Of a stretch of 13,702 nt of DNA, positions 1 through 6,600 are shown piece after piece. This DNA comes from Candidatus Wallbacteria bacterium (GTDB lineage Bacteria; Muiribacteriota; UBA6191; JACPRK01), in contig JACQFU010000047.1 in the NCBI GenBank assembly GCA_016199905.1, positions 1 to 13,702 of the forward strand, read 5' to 3'. A program made the translations under genes and the position numbers. Position 1 is the stretch's first letter, and the number at the start of each line of letters is the position of its first letter. The notes under the pieces were generated by a model that was not told where the DNA came from, did not search any database, and was given only the letters and a program-made list of their open reading frames with translations.

Positions 1-543
1 GCCGAACCCCGCGCCCTTCAGCACCATCGCCACGGCGATCGCCGGCAAGAGCGTGTACGGGTTCCCGAGCAACCCCTCGCGCGGCAGGAATTGCACGCCA
101 GCCCAGCTCGACATCCGGTCCAGGAGCCCGTAGTTGGGCGAGTAGATGAGCACCCAGATCATCCCCACCACCAGCAGATCCAGCACGTTCGGCAGGAAGA
201 ACGCCGAGCGGAAGAGAGAGACCATCGGCAGCCGGTTGTTCATCAAGAGCGCCAGCGCCAGAGACATCGCGATTCCCGTCGGAATGCAGAGTGCCGCGTA
301 TACCCCGGTCGAAACCAGCGAGTGCCAGAACTCACGGTCCGACGTCAGCAGCTTCACGTAGTTCTCCAGCCCGCAGTACTTCATGTCGCCGAAGACGTCG
401 TACCAGTTCGTCGTCAGCGTCGTCTTGTGCAGAGACAGCGAAAACGAATAGAGCACCGGATATCCCAGGAACATCAGGAAGATCACCAGGAACGGTGCCA
501 GAAATGCGTAGGCGACCAGCGTCTCGCGAAGCGACTTCGTCAT
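1..543 (-). CDS. Sugar ABC transporter permease, MalF/UgpA type (N-terminal part, cut by window edge)
   Basis: This is an inner-membrane permease of a binding-protein-dependent sugar importer (BPD_transp_1 family). It starts at ATG 543-541 and stays open to base 1, giving 181 residues of a family usually near 290-310. An N-terminal transmembrane segment at about residues 9-38 (LVAYAFLAPF, then GYPVLYSFSLSL) is the standard MalF-type opening. It is followed by the typical periplasmic element CGLENYVKLL (about 67-76) and three further hydrophobic stretches (about 85-110, 120-150 and 165-181). The EAA loop that contacts the ATPase would lie beyond the edge. A GGGAG 11 nt before the start is the likely ribosome-binding site. 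The upstream neighbour is a peptidyl-prolyl isomerase, not the usual substrate-binding protein. The substrate is unknown; the galactokinase-like gene two positions upstream only hints at a hexose or oligosaccharide. Confidence 0.9.
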   Translation of the reverse strand, partial: MTKSLRETLVAYAFLAPFLVIFLMFLGYPVLYSFSLSLHKTTLTTNWYDVFGDMKYCGLENYVKLLTSDREFWHSLVSTGVYAALCIPTGIAMSLALALLMNNRLPMVSLFRSAFFLPNVLDLLVVGMIWVLIYSPNYGLLDRMSSWAGVQFLPREGLLGNPYTLLPAIAVAMVLKGAGFG

Positions 544-547
544 GACC

Positions 548-561
548 GCAAGGGCTCCCAC
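548..561 (-). repeat. 14-nt spacer repeat, copy B (upstream of sugar permease)
   Basis: On the minus strand this reads GTGGGAGCCCTTGC and lies 4 nt before the permease ATG. An exact copy sits at 3545-3558 upstream of the galactokinase-like gene, also 4 nt before an ATG. It contains the GGGAG that could act as a Shine-Dalgarno. The identity is seen directly; the function is unknown. Confidence 0.6.
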
Positions 562-593
562 CCTGCACCGTCAGGCTAGTGCGTCGATTCTCA

Positions 594-604
594 CGAGGCA
601 AGGG
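594..604 (-). repeat. CCCTTGCCTCG spacer motif, copy 3
   Basis: In the 76-bp spacer before the sugar permease, the minus strand carries CCCTTGCCTCG. It is identical over 11 nt to 3541-3551 and over 9 nt (CTTGCCTCG) to 13296-13304. All three copies have the same orientation relative to the downstream gene. It may be an operator or leader element, but this is unproven. Confidence 0.5.
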
Positions 605-619
605 AAAACGAGGCGCCGA

Positions 620-2308
620 CTACTTCCCCGGCTCCACCCGTAGCTCGCCGTCGCTGGTGATGGTGATCTTGCTCACCGAAGGTGCTTTCGGGGGCGCAGG
701 ATCGGGCGGCAACAGCTCCGGATGCTGCTCCACCCCCACTTCGCGGACGGCGGCTGCGACGAACCGCTCGTAGGCCTCGTCGCGTCTCTTCTGCGTCAGC
801 TCTTTGACGACCGCGTCGCGAACCAGCTCGAACGGGGCCGCCTTGCGCAGTCCTTCCACCTTGATGATGTGGACTCCGTAAAGCGACTCCACCGGCCGGC
901 TCGTGATCTGTCCCTCCGCCATGGAGAATGCCGCCCGTTCGTACGGTTCCACGAGGAACTGCCGTCCGAACCAACCGAGCGATCCCCCCCGATCCCGCGT
1001 CGCCTGGTCCTCCGACAGCTCGCGGGCCAGCGCGTGAAAGTCCTCGCCCGCCCGAACCCGCGCCAGCGCCGCCCCGGCCCGCTTCATCGAATCGCCGGTC
1101 TTGCGGCGAAACAGGATGTGCGCGCTGTCCACCTGCTCTCGACCGAACTTCTTCAGATTCTCCGTGTAGTAGCGCCGCTCCTCCGCCTCGTCGATCTGCA
1201 CGTGGCGATAACACTCCTCCGAAAGCAGCGTTTCGACAATCTCTTTCTCTTCGGCGTACTCCAATTCGGTCCCATGGCGGTCCTGGATCGACTTGCGGGA
1301 CGCCCCCTCCTGCGCCAGGCACTCCCTCTGCGCCAGCCGGTCGAGCAGCATCCGGCGCCCGGGACTGCGAGTCAGGTACTCCTTCATGACCTTGTCGTAG
1401 CGCCCCAGCTCCAGCAGCACGTCCTGGCGGGTGATCTTCGCGTCGCCGATCTCCGCCACCACCGTGTCGGGGGCCAGGTCCGACATCCGCTCTTCGTACA
1501 CCTTGACCGGCCACTTCTTCCCGCACGTCTCCATCAGCCGGCTCAGGATCTCTTCGTCCTGGCGCCCCACCAGCTCCTGACGCAGAGCCTCCTTGACCTC
1601 ATCGAAGCTCTTCTGACGCTCCGGATGCAGCGCCATCACGACGTAAAGGCGCCAGCCCTCCTTGGTCTCGTAGGGCTCGCTCACCACCCCGGCCTTCTGC
1701 CCCTTCAGCATGTAAAATAGATCTGCCGGGACCATGCCGGCGAAGATCTTCCGCGGCTCGCGCACCCGCGGCCGATTCGGCTCTCCCAGCTTGTCCACGC
1801 CCCCGGCTTTGTCGATCTGCGCCCGCAGGGCCTGCGCATCGTCGCGACCGGCGCAGAGTACCTCTCGAACCTCGACCGACTCCGGTTCGATCATCAATCC
1901 CTTGCGTGACTCGTAGGTTGCTCGCACGGACGCCTCGGTAATCGGCGCCAGCTTCGCCTTTTCCTCCTCGAACGCCAGCCGCGCCAGGGCCTCTCGCTTC
2001 CCGGGCCCCAACCGCGCCAGCACGGCTGGATTCCGGTCGTATCCCTTGCGCCGCCCCAGTTCCAGCTGCACGCGAAACTTCACCATCTCGCCCAGGTAGT
2101 TGCGCATCCCTTTCTGTCGCAGCTCCTTGGGACTCCGCGCGAACATCCGCTCCAGCTCCCCGCGCGCGATCGCGGTCTTCCCGATGCGCGCCAGCACGTC
2201 GGAAGGCGACGAAACCGCAGTCGACGCCGGCGCAGCACCCGGCGGCAACGCCACGGCCGCAGCCGGCAATCCAAGGGCCAGAACCAGGCACCGGAGAACT
2301 GTCGTCAC
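620..2308 (-). CDS. Periplasmic SurA/PpiC-like peptidyl-prolyl cis-trans isomerase with duplicated chaperone/parvulin halves
   Basis: This is an exported foldase of 562 residues. The first 20 residues form a Sec signal peptide (hydrophobic core LVLALGLPAAAVA, likely cleaved after AVA). The mature part looks like two copies of a SurA_N-type helical domain followed by a parvulin domain. Copy 1 is at about 38-140 plus 145-245; copy 2 is at about 283-390 plus 392-489. Only the second parvulin domain is canonical: it has SAHILF (His397), GGSLGWFG (441-448) and YGVHIIKVE (His480). The first has lost both histidines (REVLC, GWRLYVVM) and probably only binds substrate. A Pro-rich tail ends the protein. 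The start is GTG with no obvious Shine-Dalgarno, 21 bp after the galactokinase-like gene, so the two are probably co-transcribed. A SurA- or PrsA-like role in folding exported proteins is inferred from the family; the giant secreted protein nearby is a plausible client. Confidence 0.9.
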   Translation of the reverse strand: MTTVLRCLVLALGLPAAAVALPPGAAPASTAVSSPSDVLARIGKTAIARGELERMFARSPKELRQKGMRNYLGEMVKFRVQLELGRRKGYDRNPAVLARLGPGKREALARLAFEEEKAKLAPITEASVRATYESRKGLMIEPESVEVREVLCAGRDDAQALRAQIDKAGGVDKLGEPNRPRVREPRKIFAGMVPADLFYMLKGQKAGVVSEPYETKEGWRLYVVMALHPERQKSFDEVKEALRQELVGRQDEEILSRLMETCGKKWPVKVYEERMSDLAPDTVVAEIGDAKITRQDVLLELGRYDKVMKEYLTRSPGRRMLLDRLAQRECLAQEGASRKSIQDRHGTELEYAEEKEIVETLLSEECYRHVQIDEAEERRYYTENLKKFGREQVDSAHILFRRKTGDSMKRAGAALARVRAGEDFHALARELSEDQATRDRGGSLGWFGRQFLVEPYERAAFSMAEGQITSRPVESLYGVHIIKVEGLRKAAPFELVRDAVVKELTQKRRDEAYERFVAAAVREVGVEQHPELLPPDPAPPKAPSVSKITITSDGELRVEPGK

Positions 2309-2329
2309 GCGGCGAGTATACAGCGGGCG

Positions 2330-3478
2330 TCAGCTCCGGCCCGACGACTCCACGAGGACTCCGGCGCCGGCACGCTCGATCGCCACGATCCGGGCCTCGC
2401 GCCCGTGCCGCGTGGCGTAGAAGGTCCGCACGCGTTGGTCGAGCTGCGTCAGCGCCTTCTCGTGAACGAGCGCCACCAGGCAGCCCGCGTTGCGTTCGCG
2501 CGGCAATCGCGCGCCCAAGACTCCCGGGGCCGTTTGCGCCAGTCGCGCAAGACCGTCCAGCTCGTCGGGCTCCACGCCCAGGTTCTCTCGCAGGCTCTCG
2601 TGCGAGGCAGTCAAAAGCTTCCCGAGCGCGCCCAGCTCTCCGCCCTCGAGCGCTTCCACGGCCTGGCGGGTCCGCTCGGCTTCACCGACGACGTGGCGGC
2701 AACGCCTCCGCAGCTGCTCGTCGAGGCCCCGAATATCCTCTTGAGTCAGGTCGCGCAACCGCCCGATCTCGGGGCGGCCCTGCTGCGCCGTCGCCAGGGC
2801 CTTGCTGCACTGTTCGCGGATTCGTTGCGCGTCTGCCTGGCTTGCGGTCTTGTGCAGGCCCGCGTCGATCGTCACGAAGCGATACTCGCTGGGCTCCAGC
2901 GCGAGCACTCGGCTGGTCCTGTCGTGGCAGACGACCAGCACGGCGTGGTCCTCGCGCGTCGTGACGGCTGCCAGGAAGGGCGTGAGCGGCTCACCGGCGC
3001 CCATGAATTCGTTCTCGGCCCGCCAGCAAATCCCTGCCTGCTCGGCAGCCGAGAGCCTCATCCCTCCAAGGCCGTCGAGCGCCGCCAGCAACGCCAGTTC
3101 GAGCGCCGCCGAGGCAGCCAGGCCGGCCCCGAGCTCGACGGTGCCGTCGACGTACAGCTCGAACCCGGGAGCGGGACGGCCCTCGCGCTCGAGCATCGCA
3201 ACCACGCCCGCAATCGGATCGGTCCAGCCCCACGTGCGCTCCAGCTTGTCCAGCGCGAGGGCTGCCTCGCCCGCGACGGCGCTGCTGCGCAGGTAGGCCC
3301 GCCTGTCCAGCCGCCTGGCAACCGCGATCCGAACCCGCTGTTGCAGCGCCAAGGCAAGGACCAGCCCCGAGTCGTGCCCGGAGTCCTCGCCGGCGATGTT
3401 GACGATGCCCGGAGCGCTGGCCACGCACTCGGGCTTGCGGCGAAAGACTCTCTCGAACTCGCCTACCGGGTCTGTCAT
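2330..3478 (-). CDS. Galactokinase-like GHMP-fold protein, probably catalytically inactive
   Basis: This 382-residue protein has the length and overall pattern of galactokinase. Conserved landmarks are APG at the N-terminus, ELGAGLAASAALE (115-127), ENEFMG (155-160), REQC (221-224), LRDLTQEDI (241-249), RHVVGEAERT (261-270) and HESLREN (293-299). The catalytic signature is eroded throughout. The sugar-binding GRVNLIGEHTDY is G-I-V-N-I-A-G-E-D-S-G-H (24-35), losing the Arg, His and Asp. The SSS of the ATP motif is AAS (121-123). The catalytic Asp in the MDQL segment falls at Pro167 in an ungapped alignment. The GGGFGGC phosphate loop is RERNAGC (327-333). A true galactokinase activity is therefore unlikely; a sugar- or nucleotide-sensing role, or binding another ligand, is inference. 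The start is ATG 3478, giving the usual 22 residues before APG. The foldase follows 21 bp downstream. Confidence 0.85.
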   Translation of the reverse strand: MTDPVGEFERVFRRKPECVASAPGIVNIAGEDSGHDSGLVLALALQQRVRIAVARRLDRRAYLRSSAVAGEAALALDKLERTWGWTDPIAGVVAMLEREGRPAPGFELYVDGTVELGAGLAASAALELALLAALDGLGGMRLSAAEQAGICWRAENEFMGAGEPLTPFLAAVTTREDHAVLVVCHDRTSRVLALEPSEYRFVTIDAGLHKTASQADAQRIREQCSKALATAQQGRPEIGRLRDLTQEDIRGLDEQLRRRCRHVVGEAERTRQAVEALEGGELGALGKLLTASHESLRENLGVEPDELDGLARLAQTAPGVLGARLPRERNAGCLVALVHEKALTQLDQRVRTFYATRHGREARIVAIERAGAGVLVESSGRS

Positions 3479-3486
3479 CGGGATCC

Positions 3487-3506
3487 GGGCGAAAGGGCCC
3501 TCGCCC
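3487..3506 (-). promoter_or_regulatory. Inverted repeat just upstream of the galactokinase-like start
   Basis: GGGCGA (3487-3492) and TCGCCC (3501-3506) form a 6-bp GC-rich stem around an 8-nt loop. It ends 8 nt before the ATG at 3478, so in mRNA it would cover the usual ribosome-binding zone, where no good Shine-Dalgarno is visible. There is no T-run, so it is not a simple terminator. A role in limiting or coupling translation is inference. Confidence 0.3.
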
Positions 3507-3522
3507 CGATGGGCGTCCGAAC

Positions 3523-3539
3523 TGGAGTCGAACGCTCCA
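3523..3539 (-). repeat. Short inverted repeat in the spacer
   Basis: TGGAG and CTCCA (5 bp) flank a 7-nt loop in the spacer between the giant gene and the galactokinase-like gene. It is weak, has no T-tract, and overlaps the start of the possible leader ORF. It is recorded because the spacer holds two such structures in about 100 bp. Confidence 0.25.
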
Positions 3540-3540
3540 T

Positions 3541-3558
3541 CGAGGCAAGGGCTCCCAC
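3541..3558 (-). repeat. Composite spacer repeat (14-nt copy A plus CCCTTGCCTCG copy 2)
   Basis: The minus strand here reads GTGGGAGCCCTTGCCTCG. The first 14 nt (3558-3545) are identical to 561-548. The last 11 nt (3551-3541) are identical to 604-594, and its last nine match 13304-13296. An ATG follows immediately at 3540. It may be a shared operator or a translation-initiation element. Confidence 0.55.
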
Positions 3559-3580
3559 GTTCAGGTTCGGATTCGGCCGG

Positions 3581-3676
3581 CTACTCGGCGCAGGTGGGCA
3601 GCGTCAGCGTGCGGCTCGACGGCGCCGAGAGCAGGTAGGCCCGTCCGCGCTCCACGGCAAAGGGCGTGGTGGTGAC
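3581..3676 (-). other. Frameshifted true 3' end of the giant gene
   Basis: The giant frame ends with low-complexity residues (ITSPPRPLPW, then CSRRRRAAR) at TGA 3604. From base 3676 the -1 frame gives VTTTPFAVERGRAYLLS and ends TLTLPTCAE at TAG 3583-3581, which reads as a natural continuation of the preceding GYLISSSYQAGTPIT. Inserting one G (ACG-GTC-ACC) near 3675 joins the two, giving about 3,199 residues. No slippery heptamer is visible, so a deletion in the genome or assembly is likelier than programmed shifting. Confidence 0.6.
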
Positions 3677-6600
3677 GTGATCGGCGTGCCGGCCTGGTAA
3701 CTCGACGAGATCAGATAGCCCTCGTTGCCGTGGATCTCGAACGGTGTCAGCCCCAGGTTCGGGGCCCACGCCTGGAACAGCATCGCTCCGTCCGTGCCTT
3801 GATAGGCCCGTATGACGACGGGCGAGCTGGTCAGTCGGGACAGGTCCTCCGCCGTGTACGCCGGAGTGGTCCGCGGCAGCACCGGCAGAGAAATCAAGTC
3901 CAGGCCTCGACGCGGCGTGAAGGTGTACGGCGACGTCGTCGTCGGATCGAGCCTCACACTCACGACGCTCGGCTCCGACTGGTCCCGTCCGTCGTCGACC
4001 ACGAGCGCGAAGTACAGGTCGCGCGGCTCGTCGCTGCCGAGGTCGGGCGCCACGAACGTGGTCACCTGCGAGAAGGGGTTCGAAAGCACGACCTGCGGCC
4101 CGGCGACCTGCGTCCACCGGAACTGCAGCGAACCCGTCGCCGTCTCGCTATCCGAACCGGAGCCTACCAGCGAAACACTCTGGCAGAGACCGATCTCGGC
4201 CTTCCCACCGGTCGCCAACGCCCGCGCCGCGGGCACATGGTTCTGGGTCGAATCGACCACGACTCGAAGGAAGCGGTGGGCTTCCACGCCGGTGGGGCTT
4301 CCCCGCACGTCCAGCTCGATCACGCGCCCCTCGAAGACGTGGACGCGCGATGTGGTCGGCGTAAACTCGCACTGACTCTGAAGGCTCGACGTGTTGGCCA
4401 GGCCTGTCGTCAGAGCGACGGTCGGACCCGAGACCTGCGAGAACAGGTACGTCAGGCGCTGGCGACCATGCGTCACGTCGGGATCGACCACCGTGGCCGA
4501 AATCGTGACCTTCGTGCCGACGGCGGTTCGAAGCGAACTGGTCGTCCCCTCTGTCACTTCATCGCCGAAGTCCTTGCCAGGTCCAGGCGCCCCGGCCGCG
4601 TTGGCCGCAAGCGCCAGCGCCGGAACGAAGTCACCCGTGGACAGCACCAGGGCGCTGCCCCGGAACGGCTTGCTGCGCGCGCCCTTGAGGTCCTTGGCCA
4701 CCAGCTCGAAGGTGTAGAGCCCGGCTGTCGTGGGCGTGAAGCTGGGCTGCGAGTCGGTAGTGGAAGGAGCCAGCGCGACACTGTCTCCTTCCGTCTGAGT
4801 CCACTCGTAGGTGAGCTGGTTCGGATCGTCGCGATCCGACGAGAAGGTGCCATCCAGTGTCACCAGGTCCCCGACGGCAAACGTCAGGACCGGCGACGAG
4901 ACCGTGGAGACCCGCCCGGGCGTCGGACCGCGGACGCGGAACTCGGCCGTCGGCGGAGCGTTCAATCCCCGCACCGACACGTCGATGTTCACCGTGTCGG
5001 TGGTGCTTTCGAACTGACCGTTACTGACCACGAGCCCGATCGCGTAGATACCCGGAAGGTCGGGTACGAAAGTCGGCAAGGCGAATCGTGGCGGCTGCTC
5101 CCCGTTGATCAGCGTACCGGTGATGGCCGAACCCGCCGGCGAGCTGGTCACCGTCCACTTGTAGGTCAGAGGCCGAGGCAGTCCCCCAGGGGGCGGCGAA
5201 TCGGCGCTCTCGCGTCCGTCCAGACGAACGAATGCCACCTTGGTGTTCGGATCGAGAGGGTCCGAAAGGCGTGGTTCGATCGAGTTGCCGCTCCGGGTAA
5301 CGACGACGGCGCGGTCCAAGCCGGCGTTGGCGTTGGGAAACACATTCCTCGGATCGAGAGCGCGGACCTCCACGGTCTTGCGGGAGAAGGCCAACAGCGG
5401 GTCGGACGTGGTGAGCTCGAACAGATAGGGGCCCGCGTCGAGAACCACACCGTCGGAATTGCGGTCCGGAGCGAACTTGATTCGAGCCACCGGAGCCGTC
5501 GCGTCCAGGATGACGGGTGAGGTGGTTCGTGGAGTGGAGTTCGGGATTTGCGGCCGTCTCACCATTCTCCACTGGTAGCGAATCGGATCGCCGTTGGCGT
5601 CGCGGGAAGCCCGGCCGTCGAGCGCAATCGTCAGCGTGGTGCGGTCCGACGAGATATTGCTGGCCGGATTGGGCAGCAGGAATTGCCGCGGCGGCCCCGG
5701 GTCGGCTGTCGGCGGAACGTTGATGATCGTGATCTGCGCCTCTTTGCTGTTCGTCCGGCCTGTCGTGTCCGTCACCGTGAGACGGAACGCGTACCTGCCC
5801 GACTTGTTGGCCGGGAAGGTGAACTGGGCCTTGGTCTTGTCCGAATCGGAGATCGCGTCCGGACCAAGCGGGAAGAGCGGCGCCCAGAAGAAGGTCTTGA
5901 TGCGATCGCCCGCATCCAGATCGAAGCTGGCGGTCCCGTCGACGTGCAGAGTCTGCGGCCCTTGGCCGTCCCCACCGAGCGGCTTGATGACCGCCACGGG
6001 GTCTCTGCCCTCCGAAACGTTCTGACTCGACAGCGGCTTGCCGCTCGAGTCCGCGAGCGTAAATGTGTAAACCGTGCCCGGGGTCAGGTTGACGCCCGTG
6101 AAAGTGATGTTGCCGGCGATCACGGTTCCTGTGACGGTCTGCGGAATGTTGGAACCTTGCGGGGTCACAAACAATTGCAGCGAGTTGCCGTTGAAGCTCG
6201 AGGAGAGCCCGACGTAGGTGACTGCCACCTCGTAGACGCCGGTCGTAGCCGGGTTGGTGTCATTGAGGAAGCTGAACGATCCTGCCTGGTCGGTCGCCCT
6301 CATGACGACCGCAGGCGGTTGCGCCGCGGGTGCCACGGAGGCGCCAATGACGCGGATCCTGCCGGTGGCATCGCAGAAGTAGACCTTCTGCTGAGAATCG
6401 ATCGCCATGCCGTGCGGGCTGGCAAGCTGCGCCTTCGGGGCCGGTCCGCCATCGCCCAGATTGCCGGAGATACCGCTTCCACCGAGGGTCGTGACGACTT
6501 TCGTCGCCCGATCGACACGACGAATTCGGTTGTTGTCACGGTCGCAAACATAGCCAATACCGGAAGTGTCGATTCCCACTCCCTCCGGACTGAAGAGCTG

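Larger units (their letters stand above)
3475..3540 (-). promoter_or_regulatory. Possible 21-codon leader ORF overlapping the galactokinase-like start
   Basis: An ATG at 3540-3538 opens a 21-codon reading frame beginning MERSTPVRTP. Its TGA (3477-3475) overlaps the ATG of the galactokinase-like gene in an ATGA arrangement, the classical layout for translational coupling. A GGGAG lies 11 nt upstream, the same spacing as for the sugar permease. No homology is recognised, and a short frame this size can arise by chance in GC-rich DNA. Confidence 0.25.

Noticed and set aside
3521..3540. tRNA T-arm-like GTTCGACTCC on the minus strand
   Set aside because: The loop is out of register with its stem and no acceptor, D or anticodon arms can be built around it.
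3545..3561. Sigma54 promoter reading of GTGGGAGCCCTTGC
   Set aside because: GG and GC are about two bases too close, and the -24 box is poor. In the other copy (548-561) the spacing is also wrong.
3581..3600. Sortase-like signal at the corrected C-terminus (LPTCAE)
   Set aside because: There is no LPXTG motif, hydrophobic span or basic tail, so it cannot be a standard sorting signal.
3674..3682. Programmed -1 ribosomal frameshifting at the end of the giant gene
   Set aside because: The sequence around the shift (GATCACGTCACC) is not a slippery heptamer and no strong downstream pseudoknot is evident; a missing base is simpler.
2405..3700. Plus-strand open frame (431 codons) over the galactokinase-like gene
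   Set aside because: The minus-strand frame has clear GHMP motifs along its full length; this one has none.
3730..5520. Long plus-strand open frame (596 codons) opposite the giant gene
   Set aside because: Arg/Gln/His-rich translation with no domain pattern, fully antisense to clear PKD-like domains; a by-product of high GC and codon bias.
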